A stretch of DNA of 64,000 bases from an uncultured Hyphomicrobiales bacterium (GTDB lineage: Bacteria > Pseudomonadota > Alphaproteobacteria > Rhizobiales > Beijerinckiaceae). The notes below the pieces were generated by a model. That model worked only from the letters and a program-made list of their open reading frames with translations. It searched no databases and had not been told where the DNA came from. This document shows, in pieces, positions 47,458 to 57,700 of this stretch. The DNA lies in NCBI GenBank assembly GCA_903902915.1, contig CAIUWR010000058.1:1-64000 (forward strand), written 5' to 3'. The position numbers and the translations under genes are program-made. Position 1 is the stretch's first letter; the number at the start of each line of letters is the position of its first letter.

Positions 47458-47472
47458 GGGCTAACGCCTCAC
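47454..47472. terminator. Small hairpin between convergent stop codons
   Basis: GTGAGG (47454-47459) and CCTCAC (47467-47472) form a 6-bp stem with a 7-base loop. It overlaps the stop codons of both convergent genes. No T-run follows, so its effect is uncertain. Confidence 0.35.
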
Positions 47473-49016
47473 CGATAAAGCCCTCGCAACACACCAGGCG
47501 TCGCCTCCGCCAGATCCTCCGCGATGAGGCCCGGGCCTATGGCGCGGGCGCAGGCGCCGTGGATCCAGACGGCGGCGCAGGCGGCCTCGAAGACCGGCAT
47601 GCCCTGCGCCAGCAACCCGCCCACGAAGCCCGCCAGAACATCCCCCGAACCTGCCGTGGCGAGCCAGGGCGGCGCGTCGAAAGAAATGGCCGCGCGACCG
47701 TCTGGGGAGGCGATCACCGTGTCAGGCCCTTTCAGGATCAGGGTGGCGCCGCTCTCCTGCGCCGCCCTGCGCGCCCGTTCAAGCTTGCTGTGAAATAGCG
47801 TTTCATTTTCCTCTGAGGGTTCCCTGCTTGATTCAAGTAACCGACCTTCAGAATTGAAAAGTCTTGCAAATTCACCCTCATGCGGGGTCAGGACCACCGA
47901 CTTTCCAGCGCGTTTGATCGCGTTGCGAAGCACCCCGGGGTCATCCTGGAAACTCGTCAGCGCGTCCGCGTCCAATACCAGAGCGCGATCTGGCGGGTCG
48001 CTTCTCAACGCCTCCAGAACCAGATCCATCGTAGCCTTGCCGACGCCGGCGCCCGGGCCCATGATGAAAGTGTTTTTGCGTGCATCAAGCAGAATTGACG
48101 CGAGCTCGGCGGCGGAGTCGCACGGGGTCAGCATGATGGCGGTCAGTTGGGCGGCGTTGACGGCGAGCGCCTCACGCGGGCTAGCCACCGTCACAAGCCC
48201 CGCTCCAACCCGCAGCGCCGCACGGGCGCTCAGGCGCGCGGCGCCCGTGGTCCAGGCTCCGCCCGAAAGAACCAAAGCGTGGCCGCGGGAGTACTTGTGC
48301 CCACTGACGCCGGGCTGGGGCAAGCACGCACGCCAAAGTTCCGGCGCATCGGCGAAGGCCTGGGGACGGATCGACGACAGCACGGATTGCGGGGTGCCTA
48401 TATCGACCAGACGTGGTTCGCCGCAGAGGGTCCGACCGGGGAGAAGCAAATGCCCCGGTTTGAAGCGAAAGAAAGTGACCGTGGCCTGCGCCACGATTGC
48501 TGCGCCTCGCACGGCGCCGGTGTCCCCATCAAGTCCCGAAGGTACATCGATCGCGACAACCGGATAGCCGGTCGTCTTTCTCCAACAATTGACCAGTTCG
48601 ACCAGCGCCCGCGCCTCACCGTCAAGATCACGTGACAGGCCCGCACCAAAGAGCCCGTCCACGACAAGCCCAGCCGGCTCGAGCTCCAGCGCCGAACACG
48701 GCTCGATGGGGCCAGCCCAGCGCCGCGCTGCTTCAGCTGCGTCGCCCCGCAAGCGTCCCGCCTCGCCCAACAGATGAAGCCGCACCGGCAGCCCACGTTC
48801 ACGCAACACGCGAGCGGCGATGAAGCCGTCGCCGCCATTGTTACCTGGCCCGCAGAGCACGACAACGCCACGACCCTCGGGCGCGAGCGCGGCGGCGCAA
48901 TCGGCGACCGCCGTCCCGGCGCGTTCCATCAAGGCCATGCCGGAAACACCGGCCACCATGGACAGCCGGTCGGCCTCCGCCATTTCAGAAGTGGTCAGTA
49001 GCTCGAGTTTGGTCAT
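47469..49016 (-). CDS. nnr: Bifunctional NAD(P)H-hydrate repair enzyme (epimerase and dehydratase)
   Basis: This 515-residue protein repairs damaged NADHX and NADPHX. The N-terminal YjeF_N epimerase domain (about 1-215) has VLCGPGNNGGDGFIAARVL and IDVPSGLDGDTG. The C-terminal ADP-dependent dehydratase domain has YSRGHALVLSGG, FIMGPGAGVGK, LTPHEGEFARL and GSGDVLAGFVGGLLAQG. The start at 49016 (TKLELLTTSEM) fits family members. No operon partner is adjacent. Confidence 0.95.
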   Translation of the reverse strand: MTKLELLTTSEMAEADRLSMVAGVSGMALMERAGTAVADCAAALAPEGRGVVVLCGPGNNGGDGFIAARVLRERGLPVRLHLLGEAGRLRGDAAEAARRWAGPIEPCSALELEPAGLVVDGLFGAGLSRDLDGEARALVELVNCWRKTTGYPVVAIDVPSGLDGDTGAVRGAAIVAQATVTFFRFKPGHLLLPGRTLCGEPRLVDIGTPQSVLSSIRPQAFADAPELWRACLPQPGVSGHKYSRGHALVLSGGAWTTGAARLSARAALRVGAGLVTVASPREALAVNAAQLTAIMLTPCDSAAELASILLDARKNTFIMGPGAGVGKATMDLVLEALRSDPPDRALVLDADALTSFQDDPGVLRNAIKRAGKSVVLTPHEGEFARLFNSEGRLLESSREPSEENETLFHSKLERARRAAQESGATLILKGPDTVIASPDGRAAISFDAPPWLATAGSGDVLAGFVGGLLAQGMPVFEAACAAVWIHGACARAIGPGLIAEDLAEATPGVLRGLYR

Positions 49017-49121
49017 GACGCCATGATGATACGCTACGGGGACAGGCGCAATGTGGCCAACAGCATGGTCATCGGCCAGTGACACATTGACTATGACAAT
49101 TTTTTCCAGCTGGAATCAAAG

Positions 49122-50675
49122 ATGACTGGCGGGCGTGAAATCGAATTGAAGTTCCTGGCGACTGCCACAGGGCTGGAAACAGCTCTGCGGATTGCGCAAT
49201 TGGCGCCCCTGCGCGCCGCCGAGCCCCGGCGACAAGTCTCGACCTATTTCGACACACCAGATTTCGCGTTGCAAAAAGCTGGCTTCATCCTGCGCTTGCG
49301 GGACACCACCGGCGAAGGCGTTACCCAGACAATCAAGCAGGAAGGCGTGAGCCTTGAGCGCGGCGAGTGGGAAGTGGCCCTAGATCGTCATGACCTGGAC
49401 CTCGACCGGGCCGCGAACAGTCCGATGGGCAAACTTTTGGCCAATCCGGACCTGCGCTCGCGCATAAAGCCGCTTTTCACGACCAACGTCAGCCGACGCA
49501 AGGCGGACATCACGTTCGCCCATGCCATGATTGAGGTGGCGTTCGACGAGGGTGAGATCCTGGCGGGCGAGGCGCGGGCGCCCATCCTTGAGATCGAACT
49601 GGAACTGAAGGGCGGGCGCCGCAGCGGGCTTTTCGCTTTTGCGCGCAAGTTAACGCGCGCCGCTCCGGTTTCATTGAGCCTCATTAGCAAGGGCGAACGC
49701 GGCTATCGGCTCGCTGCGGGAACGTGGGGCGCGCCAGTCAAAATGATGCCGCCGACCCTCGACACGACCATGAGCGCAGCCGAGGCCTTCACCGCGATCG
49801 CCCACGGCTGCCTGCGGCAGATGATGCTCAACGCGCCAGCCTTCGATCTCGGGCAGGAAATCGAAGCGGTTCACCAGACCCGCGTGGCGATCCGGCGCCT
49901 GCGGGCGGCGTTGGCGCTCTTCCGCCCCATCATCGCTGACGCCGCCTATCCCGAACTTTCGAGTGATCTCAAGTGGCTTTCGGACCATCTTGGCGACACC
50001 CGCGATATCGACGTGCTGCTGACCGAGACATTGGAACCCGCGCTCGTTCGGGAACCCGGCGCGCCAGGCCTTACTGAACTCGCCGCATTCATCGCCACCC
50101 GGCAAGCGAGCTCCCGCAAGGTGCTGCGCGAGGCCATGAACTCGCAACGCGGGCGCAAGCTCATGCTTGATCTGCTGCTTTGGGTGGAGGATGGCGCGTG
50201 GCGCCGCAAGGCCATCGCCGCAGGAGCGGAACCGCAAAGTCTCAAGGATCTTTTGGACAGGCGTCTGCGAGGCAGCCGCAAAAAACTGGCCTCGCTTGGC
50301 GAACATATGGACACGCTAACGGAAGAAGAGCTGCACGAGCTTCGCATCCGCGCCAAGAAGCTGCGCTATCAAGCGGCCTTTTTCGATACGCTGGCGAGCG
50401 ACGGCAAAGCCGCCAGACGCTTTAACGCTTTAGTCAACGCGCTGGAACAAATTCAGGAATCGCTGGGCGCGGTCCATGACGCCGAAGCGACCGCCGCTTT
50501 CCTGGAAGACCAGGCTCGTACAGCTCTCCAGCAGGGCGAGAGCCACGACCCCCTCATGCTCTTCGCGGCCGGTCGTCTAGCAGGCGCACACCCAGACCGG
50601 GAAGCTCTGGTGGCGCGGGCTGGAAAGGCGCTAACCAAAGCGCTGGCGACAAAGCCTTTCTGGACGAAACTCTAG
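49122..50675 (+). CDS. CYTH and CHAD domain-containing protein
   Basis: The 517-residue protein starts with a CYTH domain carrying the triphosphate-binding motif E6-I-E8-L-K10. The rest of the tunnel domain extends to about 205, with several conserved basic and acidic strands. From about 225 to 505 lies a CHAD helical domain with VHQTRVAIRRLRAALALFRP and LHELRIRAKKLRYQAAFFDT, rich in Arg, Lys and His and thought to bind polyphosphate. Such fusions (YgiF type) hydrolyse inorganic triphosphate. The gene is monocistronic here; hspQ starts 86 bases downstream with its own promoter. Confidence 0.92.
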   Translation: MTGGREIELKFLATATGLETALRIAQLAPLRAAEPRRQVSTYFDTPDFALQKAGFILRLRDTTGEGVTQTIKQEGVSLERGEWEVALDRHDLDLDRAANSPMGKLLANPDLRSRIKPLFTTNVSRRKADITFAHAMIEVAFDEGEILAGEARAPILEIELELKGGRRSGLFAFARKLTRAAPVSLSLISKGERGYRLAAGTWGAPVKMMPPTLDTTMSAAEAFTAIAHGCLRQMMLNAPAFDLGQEIEAVHQTRVAIRRLRAALALFRPIIADAAYPELSSDLKWLSDHLGDTRDIDVLLTETLEPALVREPGAPGLTELAAFIATRQASSRKVLREAMNSQRGRKLMLDLLLWVEDGAWRRKAIAAGAEPQSLKDLLDRRLRGSRKKLASLGEHMDTLTEEELHELRIRAKKLRYQAAFFDTLASDGKAARRFNALVNALEQIQESLGAVHDAEATAAFLEDQARTALQQGESHDPLMLFAAGRLAGAHPDREALVARAGKALTKALATKPFWTKL

Positions 50676-50697
50676 GCCAGCGGCGCTTGACGGGAAA

Positions 50698-50721
50698 GCG
50701 CGCGCATTGACTTGCGCGCGC
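50698..50721. repeat. 9-bp GC-repeat palindrome overlapping the hspQ -35 box
   Basis: GCGCGCGCA (50698-50706) and TGCGCGCGC (50713-50721) are perfect inverted copies. The six-base centre TTGACT is the proposed -35 box of hspQ. The hairpin could end the CYTH-CHAD transcript or act as an operator. Confidence 0.55.
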
Positions 50722-50735
50722 CCGACAAGCTAGAC
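50707..50735 (+). promoter_or_regulatory. Putative promoter of hspQ
   Basis: TTGACT (50707-50712) and CTAGAC (50730-50735) are spaced by 17 bases and lie about 30 bases before the hspQ start codon. Confidence 0.4.
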
Positions 50736-50761
50736 CACAGCTGCGCCACTAGAGCATAAAA

Positions 50762-51091
50762 ATGAAATTCGGCACCGCGAAATACAGCCTCGGCCAAGTC
50801 GTGAAGCACCGGAAGTACCCCTTTCGGGGCGTGATTTTTGATATTGATCCGACTTTCTCAAATACCGAAGAATGGTGGCTCTCCATCCCCGAAGAGATGC
50901 GCCCCACAAAAGAACAACCTTTCTATCATCTCTTCGCGGAAAATGCGGAGACCGAGTATGTGGCCTATGTGTCGGAGCAGAACCTGCTGCCGGACGAAAC
51001 TGGCAAGCCCGTCCGCCACCCCATGGTCGCCGAGATGTTCGAGCGGACCAGCGATGGCGGTTATAAACTGCGCGCGCGCGGTTTGAACTGA
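50762..51091 (+). CDS. hspQ: Heat shock protein HspQ
   Basis: HspQ is a small protein known in E. coli as a hemimethylated-DNA-binding protein and as a Lon substrate and activator. The 109-residue product matches the family: AKYSLGQVVKHRKYPFRGVI at the start, WWLSIPEEMRPTKEQPFYHL in the middle and YVSEQNLLPD near the end. The lon gene lies 9 kb away in the same window. Distinct promoter and downstream terminator suggest a single-gene unit. Confidence 0.93.
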   Translation: MKFGTAKYSLGQVVKHRKYPFRGVIFDIDPTFSNTEEWWLSIPEEMRPTKEQPFYHLFAENAETEYVAYVSEQNLLPDETGKPVRHPMVAEMFERTSDGGYKLRARGLN

Positions 51092-51117
51092 GAGATACGG
51101 CGCTTGCGCCACGAAAA

Positions 51118-51141
51118 AAGCGCCCGGCTCCCCGGGCGCTT
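51118..51141. terminator. Bidirectional terminator between hspQ and the IalB-like gene
   Basis: AAGCGCCCGG (51118-51127) and CCGGGCGCTT (51132-51141) form a perfect 10-bp stem with a 4-base loop. On the minus strand it is followed by six T bases, so it is a strong terminator for the IalB-like gene, and it also follows hspQ. Confidence 0.85.
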
Positions 51142-51175
51142 CCTATTTGTTGACCGCGAACTGAAGCGCAGACCC

Positions 51176-51946
51176 TTACTTCGGCGCAGCAGGCGCCGCA
51201 GGCGTGGCGGGGGCGCCGCCAGCGGGGGCCGGGCTCTGGGCCTCAAGACGCTTGCGCTCGTCCTCGGCGCGCTTCTGCAGCTCTTCCTGCAACTGCTTCT
51301 GCTGCTCTTCGAGCACCTTGGGATCAATCGGGGCGCCGTCATAAGACTTGCCGAAACCAGCCAGCGGCAAGGCGAAGGCGATTTCGTTGTTGAACTGGTT
51401 CTTGACGAACACGTTCAGGGACGTGCCCTTTTTGATCTGGTCAATGGTCGCGGTGCGCACCTTGGCCTCAGCGAAGCAGCCGTTAGGGAAGCAGATCTCG
51501 AACGATCCTTCAATGGCCGCGCCCTTGTCGATCGAGACGCGAATGCCCGGACGCAAAAGCAGCGCGGGGGGCATAAGCAGACGGACGATCTTGTTGTCGT
51601 CGCCCTTCACGTCATAAACGGCGAGCGCCAGCACTGGCGGCTGATCGGCGGCCTGGCCGAAGTCGCGGGTCGTGTAGCAAATTTCCTTGTTGGTCGCAGG
51701 ATCCTTACCGCAGACCTTCGTCCAGTCGGCCTGAGCGGGCTGCAAATTGACCTGTGTGGGCGCGGGAGCCTGGGGGGCCACGGTGGTGGGCGCAGGGGCC
51801 GGCGCTGGCTGGGCGGGCTTTGCGGGCGCAGACTGGGCCGGGCGCGCGGGTGTCTGCGCTGGCGCCTGGGCCAGAGCTTGGTGCGCGGACGCCATGAAGC
51901 TGGTCGCGAGCAGGACAGCGCCGATGCGCTTGATGGAAACGGGCAT
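51176..51946 (-). CDS. Invasion-associated locus B (IalB)-family secreted protein
   Basis: The 256-residue product has a signal peptide ending near SAHQALAQA. A Pro/Ala-rich linker of about 45 residues (repeated PAQ, PAP units) follows. The IalB domain (about 70-205) has WTKVCGKDPATNKEICYTTRD, GIRVSIDKGAAIEGSFEICF and a second Cys pair (CFPNGC), consistent with disulfides in the periplasm. The C-terminus adds a charged coiled coil (LEEQQKQLQEELQKRAEDER) and an Ala/Pro tail. IalB proteins are linked to envelope stress and host-cell entry in Bartonella; here a general envelope role is likelier. The ATG at 51946 is the only start that gives a clean signal peptide. Confidence 0.87.
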   Translation of the reverse strand: MPVSIKRIGAVLLATSFMASAHQALAQAPAQTPARPAQSAPAKPAQPAPAPAPTTVAPQAPAPTQVNLQPAQADWTKVCGKDPATNKEICYTTRDFGQAADQPPVLALAVYDVKGDDNKIVRLLMPPALLLRPGIRVSIDKGAAIEGSFEICFPNGCFAEAKVRTATIDQIKKGTSLNVFVKNQFNNEIAFALPLAGFGKSYDGAPIDPKVLEEQQKQLQEELQKRAEDERKRLEAQSPAPAGGAPATPAAPAAPK

Positions 51947-52205
51947 GCGTGTTCCTTTCAGTATGAATTCCAGCGACCTGCGAAGCCCACAGGCGCAGAC
52001 CGACCGATGCGGGCGCGGCGCCTCGCTACGATCAGCCACGACCTGATTGGGCCAGCTCTTCACCCTCGAATAAGGCGACATGTTGACCGCGCCGTCTTAT
52101 CTGCTTCAGAAGCCATTTTCCAGCGGTTCGAGCGCTCAAAACACCCAATTCGAGGGACAATCACGCCACGATGACGCCGCATCCGCATTTCTTTAGTCTG
52201 CCTGC

Positions 52206-54029
52206 ATGAAAGAACGAGCGATTCGCCTCTTCGTCGGAGCCCTTCTGGCGCTTCTGGCCCTGCCCGCCGGCCCTGCGCTGGCTGGCGAACCCGCGCATGG
52301 AATCGCCATGCATGGCGAACCAGCCTTGCCCGCCGACTTCACTCACCTGCCATACGCCAACCCGGACGCGCCTAAAGGTGGGCGCCTCGCCGTTGGCGCG
52401 CAGGGCGCTTTCGACAGCCTCAACCCCTTCAACCTGAAGGCGGGCTCTACTGCACAGGGGCTTAATGGCAATATTTTCCAGACGCTCATGGCGCGCAATC
52501 TGGACGAGCCCTTCGCCCTCTATGGACAAATAGCCCAGACCATCGAGACCGACGACGACCGCTCCCATGTGACCTTCCGTCTCGATCCGCGCGCGCGCTT
52601 CTCAGATGGGACGCGAATCACCGCGCAGGATGTGCGCTTCACCTTCGACCTGCTGAAGGCCAAAGGCCGCCCGCAATATCGCTCCGCTTTCTCCCTCGTG
52701 AAGGCGCTGGAGACCCCGGACGACCTGACAGTGCGTTACGACCTCACCGGGGTCGGTGACCTCGAACTGCCGCTCATTCTGGCGCTGATGCCGGTGCTGT
52801 CGCAAAAGCATACGGATGTGGAGCGATTCAGCGAAACCAGCCTTGCGATCCCCGTGGGTTCTGGTCCCTATGTCATCGCCGCCATGGAGCCGGGCCAAAG
52901 CCTGACCCTCAAGCGCAATCCCGATTATTGGGCGAAAGATCTGCCCACCAGCAAGGGGCTCTATAATTTCGACGAGATCCGCATCGACTATTTCCGCGAC
53001 GCGACCTCGCTCTATGAGGCCTTCAAGGCCGGCATCATTGATTACCGGGACGAGACCAATCCCTCGCGCTGGCGCACCGGCTACGATTTCCCCGCCATCC
53101 GCGATGGCCGCATGAAGGTCGAGCAGGCGCCGCTGGGCCTGCCCAAGGGCTTACAGGGCTTCGCTTTCAACACGCGCCGCACCTTGTTTCGGGATGTGCG
53201 GGTGCGCGAGGCGCTGGGCTATATGTTCGATTTCGAATGGATCAACGCGAACCTGTTCGGCGGCCTCTACTCGCGCACGACGAGCTTCTTCGACGATTCC
53301 GAGCTCGCCTCCACCGGACGCCCCGCAAGCCCGCGCGAGCGCGAACTTTTGGCGCGCTGGCCGGGCGCAGTGCGGGCGGACATCCTGGAAGGCGAGTGGG
53401 CCCCGCCCCGGCACGACGGCACCGGCCGGGACCGCGACACAGCGCGCCGCGCGCTGGCGCTGCTTAATCAGGCGGGCTTTGGCGTGCGCGACGGCGCCCT
53501 GCGCAACATGGCGACAGGCGCGCCCTTCAGCTTCGAGATCATGGTGGGCGACCGTGCGCAGGAACGGCTGGCGGTGAATTTCGCGGGCTCGCTGGCGCGC
53601 ATCGGCGTCGAGGCGCGGGTGCGGCTGGTGGATGAGGTTCAGTATCAACGCCGCCGCCAAAAGTTCGAATTCGACATGATGATCGGCAGTTGGATCGCCT
53701 CGGCCTCGCCGGGCAATGAGCAGCGTTCGCGCTGGGGCTCGGCCAGCGCCGATCAGGAAGCCTCGTTCAACCTCGCAGGCGCCCGCTCGCCCGCCATCGA
53801 CGGGCTCATCGCCGATATGCTGGCGGCGCGTTCGCACGAAGATTTCGTCGCGACCGTGCGCGCCTATGACCGGGTGCTGCTGTCGGGCTTCTATGTCGTG
53901 CCCATGTTCCACGCCGCCGCGCAGTGGTTCGCTTATTCGGCGAAGCTCGCCCACCCGGCGCAATCGCCCCGCTTCGCTCCGAATCTGTTCGGCTTCACGC
54001 TGGATTCATGGTGGCGCAGCGCGCCCTGA
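52206..54029 (+). CDS. Extracellular solute-binding protein family 5 (YejA-like)
   Basis: This 607-residue periplasmic protein has a signal peptide (ends near GPALAGEP) and a family 5 peptide/nickel-type binding domain. The YejA-like start is LPADFTHLPYANPDAPKGG. Next come FDSLNPFNLKAG and FRLDPRARFSDGTRITAQDV, then GSGPYVIAAMEPGQSLTLKR and YWAKDLP. It binds a peptide or related solute for an ABC importer. Permease and ATPase genes are not adjacent. A FrnE-like oxidoreductase gene follows by 22 bases. Confidence 0.9.
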   Translation: MKERAIRLFVGALLALLALPAGPALAGEPAHGIAMHGEPALPADFTHLPYANPDAPKGGRLAVGAQGAFDSLNPFNLKAGSTAQGLNGNIFQTLMARNLDEPFALYGQIAQTIETDDDRSHVTFRLDPRARFSDGTRITAQDVRFTFDLLKAKGRPQYRSAFSLVKALETPDDLTVRYDLTGVGDLELPLILALMPVLSQKHTDVERFSETSLAIPVGSGPYVIAAMEPGQSLTLKRNPDYWAKDLPTSKGLYNFDEIRIDYFRDATSLYEAFKAGIIDYRDETNPSRWRTGYDFPAIRDGRMKVEQAPLGLPKGLQGFAFNTRRTLFRDVRVREALGYMFDFEWINANLFGGLYSRTTSFFDDSELASTGRPASPRERELLARWPGAVRADILEGEWAPPRHDGTGRDRDTARRALALLNQAGFGVRDGALRNMATGAPFSFEIMVGDRAQERLAVNFAGSLARIGVEARVRLVDEVQYQRRRQKFEFDMMIGSWIASASPGNEQRSRWGSASADQEASFNLAGARSPAIDGLIADMLAARSHEDFVATVRAYDRVLLSGFYVVPMFHAAAQWFAYSAKLAHPAQSPRFAPNLFGFTLDSWWRSAP

Positions 54030-54051
54030 CATATTGATATGAGGATGGACC

Positions 54052-54711
54052 ATGAGTGACGATCTACGCGCCAGCATCACGATTGACGTTGTGTCGGACG
54101 TCGTCTGTCCCTGGTGCTTCGTGGGCAAGCGCAAGCTTGAACAGGCGCTGGCGCTTGTGCCGGAATTAAGGGTGGAGTTGAACTGGCGTCCGTTCCAGCT
54201 CGATCCCACGATTCCGCAAGGCGGTATGTCGCGGCGCGATTACATGACGAAGAAATTCGGGCCGGAGAAGATCGCGACGATCCACGAGCGGCTGGAAGGC
54301 ATTGGCGCGGAGGCGGGCATCGCCTTCGCCTTCGACAAGATCGAGCGCGCGCCCAATACGCTTGACGCCCATCGCGTGATCCGCTGGGCGCAGCCGCACG
54401 GCACGCAAACCGCGCTGGTGGATCGGCTGTTCACGCTCTATTTCATCGAAGGCGCCGACATCGGCGACCGTGATGTGCTCGCCAAGCTCGCGGGCGAACA
54501 TGGGCTCGACTCAAGGCAGGTCCGCGCGGCGCTCGACACCAATCAGGACGCTGTGGCCGTGCAGCAGGAGATCGCCAGCGCCGTGCGGCTCGGCGTCTCC
54601 GGCGTGCCGTTCTTCATCCTCGCGGGCCGCTTTGGCGTATCGGGCGCGCAGCCGCCGGAGCTTTTGGCGGACGCGATCCGCAAGGCCGCCGCAGAGCCCA
54701 TGCAGGCCTGA
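54052..54711 (+). CDS. DsbA-family oxidoreductase (FrnE-like)
   Basis: This 219-residue protein has a thioredoxin fold with a helical insert. The active site is C19-P-W-C22 in DVVCPWCFVGKRK, typical of the FrnE/2-hydroxychromene-2-carboxylate isomerase branch. The cis-Pro region GVSGVPFFILAGRFGVSGAQ is near the C-terminus. No signal peptide is seen, so it is cytosolic. It may reduce or isomerise disulfides or act on a polyketide-like compound; substrate unknown. Confidence 0.9.
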   Translation: MSDDLRASITIDVVSDVVCPWCFVGKRKLEQALALVPELRVELNWRPFQLDPTIPQGGMSRRDYMTKKFGPEKIATIHERLEGIGAEAGIAFAFDKIERAPNTLDAHRVIRWAQPHGTQTALVDRLFTLYFIEGADIGDRDVLAKLAGEHGLDSRQVRAALDTNQDAVAVQQEIASAVRLGVSGVPFFILAGRFGVSGAQPPELLADAIRKAAAEPMQA

Positions 54712-54720
54712 GCGTAAAGC

Positions 54721-57700
54721 TCACTTCCCCTTCTTCTCGGCGATGCCGACCAGCGCGCGCATGAGCACGCGCGCGCCTTCCAGCCGCTCGGCTGGCGTGT
54801 CGAAATCGCGGATGAAGACCACGCGCATGTCCGGACGCACCTTGGCCTCCGAGCCCTGCTGGGCCACGTAGCGCACGAGGCCTGCGGGATTGGCGAAGGA
54901 ATTGTCGCGGAAGGCCACGACGATGCCTTTCGGCCCCGCCTCCAGCTTCTCCACATGGGCGCGCAGGCACAGCATCTTCACGGAGACGAGCTTCATCAAT
55001 TGCTCGACCTCGGGCGGCAGCGGCCCGAATCGGTCGATCATCTCGCCCGCGAAGGACTCGATCTCCTCCTCGCTCTTCAACGAAGACAGGCGCCGATACA
55101 GCTGCATGCGCAATTGCAGATCGGCCACATAGGCTTCGGGGATCGTGACTGGCGCGCCGGTGGTGATGGTGGGCGACCAGGCCTCCTCGGTCGGCGCTTC
55201 CGCTCCAGCCTTCAGAGCCTCGATCGCATCCTGCAGCATCTGCTGGTACAGCTCGTAACCGACTTCGCGGATATGGCCCGACTGTTCGTCGCCCAAAAGA
55301 TTGCCCGCGCCGCGAATGTCGAGATCGTGGCTGGCGAGCTGGAAGCCGGCGCCCAAGGATTCCAGCGAGGCCAGAACCTTCAGACGCTTGTCCGCCTGCG
55401 GCGTCACGGGCCGGTTGGCGGGCACGGTGAAGAGCGCGAAGGCGCGCGTCTTCGAGCGGCCCACGCGCCCGCGCAACTGATAGAGCGCGGCGAGGCCGAA
55501 CATGTCGGCGCGATGCACGATGAGCGTGTTGGCGGTGGGAATGTCGAGGCCGGATTCGATGATCGAGGTGGAAACGAGAATGTCGTATTTGCCTTCATAG
55601 AAGGCCGACATTTTCTCTTCCAATTCGGTCGCAGCCATTTGCCCATGGGCCACGACGAATTTCGCTTCGGGCACGGACGTGCGCAAGAAGGCGGAAGCCT
55701 CCTCCAGATCCTCGATGCGCGGGCAGACATAGAAGGCCTGACCGCCGCGATAGCGTTCGCGCAACAAAGCCTCGCGCACGATGAGTTCATCGAAGGGCGT
55801 GACGAAGGTGCGCACCGCCAGACGATCCACCGGCGCCGTCGCGATGATGGACAGTTCGCGCACGCCGGTCATGGCGAGCTGCATGGTGCGCGGAATGGGC
55901 GTGGCCGACAGCGTCAGCATATGCACTTCCGCGCGCATCGACTTCAGCTTCTCCTTATGGGCGACGCCGAAATGTTGCTCCTCGTCGATGATCACCAGCG
56001 ACAGATCGCGGAACTCAACGCCCTTGCCCAGCACCGCATGGGTGCCGACCACGATGTCGATATCGCCCGAGGCGAGCCCCTCACGCGCCGTTTTCATCTC
56101 GGCGGACGTCACCATGCGCGACATCTGCGCGATCTTGACGGGCAGGCCCTGGAAGCGATTGCAGAAGTTGCGATAGTGCTGGCGCGCCAGCAGCGTGGTG
56201 GGCACCACCACCGCGACCTGCTTGCCATTGATCGCCGCGACAAACGCCGCGCGCAAAGCGACTTCCGTCTTGCCGAAGCCAACGTCGCCGCAGACCAGAC
56301 GATCCATCGGACGGCCCGAGGCCATATCGTCAAGCGTGGCGTCGATGGCGTTCTGCTGATCTTCCGTCTCGTCATAGGGGAAGCGCGCGCAGAATTCTTC
56401 GTAAAGCCCCTCGGGCGGGGTAAGGCGCGGCGCCTCGCGCAGATGCCTTTCCGCCGCGATCTTGATCAGGCCATGGGCCATTTCAAGAATGCGCTTCTTC
56501 ATCTTGGCGCGGCGGCTCTGCCAGCCTGCGCCGCCCAATTTATCAAGCTGCGCCTCGGTGTCTTCCGAGCCATAGCGCGACAGCAATTCCAGATTTTCCA
56601 CGGGGAGGAAAAGCTTGTCGCCGCCTGCGTAATGCAGCTCCAGGCAATCATGCGGCGCGCCCGCCGCCTCGATGGCCTTGAGACCGACGAAGCGTCCGAT
56701 GCCATGATCGACATGGACCACCAGATCGCCCGCGCTCAGCGAGCCCGCCTCCAGCAGGAAATCCTGCGCGCGCTTGGATTTGCGGCGCTGGTGGATGAGA
56801 CGGTCGCCCAGAATGTCCTGCTCGCCGATGACGGCGAAGCTGGGGGTTTCGAAGCCCTGTTCCAGCCCCACAACCGCCAGCGCCGTCACGCCTTTGCCAA
56901 GGCCCAGCGCATCGGTCAGGGTGCTCACGCTTTCGCGCTTTTTCAGCCCATGTTCGCCCAGCACCGAGGACAGACGCTCGCGCGAACCATCGGACCAGCC
57001 AGCCACGATCACGCGCTTGCCGCGCTCTTCCAGCTTGCGCACATGGGCGACAGCCGCCTCGAAGACATTCTGCGCTTCATCGGCGCGCTCGGGCGCGAAA
57101 TTGCGGCCGGGAACGGCGCCGCAGTCGATCACCAGCCCCTTGGTGGGCGGCGCCAGCGGAAATGGCGTCACGCGCGCCAGCGACGTCGCATCCAGCTTCT
57201 CGCGCCATTCCTGCGGCGCCATATAAAGCGCATCGGGCTTGAGCGGCTTGTAGGTCGCGCGCGCGGGGTCGAGATCGAATTGCGCCTTGCGGGAGTCGTA
57301 ATAATCCTTGATCTGCGCCAGCCGCTCGCCCGCAGCGTCTTCCGCCAGCGGATCCATCAGCAGCGGCGCATCGCCCACATAATCGAACAGAGTGTCCAGC
57401 TCGCCATAGAACAGCGGCAGCCAATGTTCCATGCCCACATGGCGACGGCCTTCGCTCACCGCTTCATAGAGATTGTCGCCGCGCGTCTGGGCGCCGAACA
57501 GGGTCAGATAGTTTTGACGAAAGCGCCGCATGTTTTCGGTGGTGAGCGTCACCTCCGACATGGGCACCAGATCGAGCCCGCGCAACTGCACGAGGGTGCG
57601 CTGCGTTTCCGGATCGAAGGAGCGGATGGATTCCAGCGTATCGCCGAAAAAGTCGAGACGGATCGGTTGCGGCAGGCCCGGCGGGTAGAGATCGAGAATG

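Noticed and set aside
47454-47472. Possible regulatory hairpin over two stop codons
   Set aside because: The stem is only 6 bp without a T-run; listed as a weak terminator and not as a finding.
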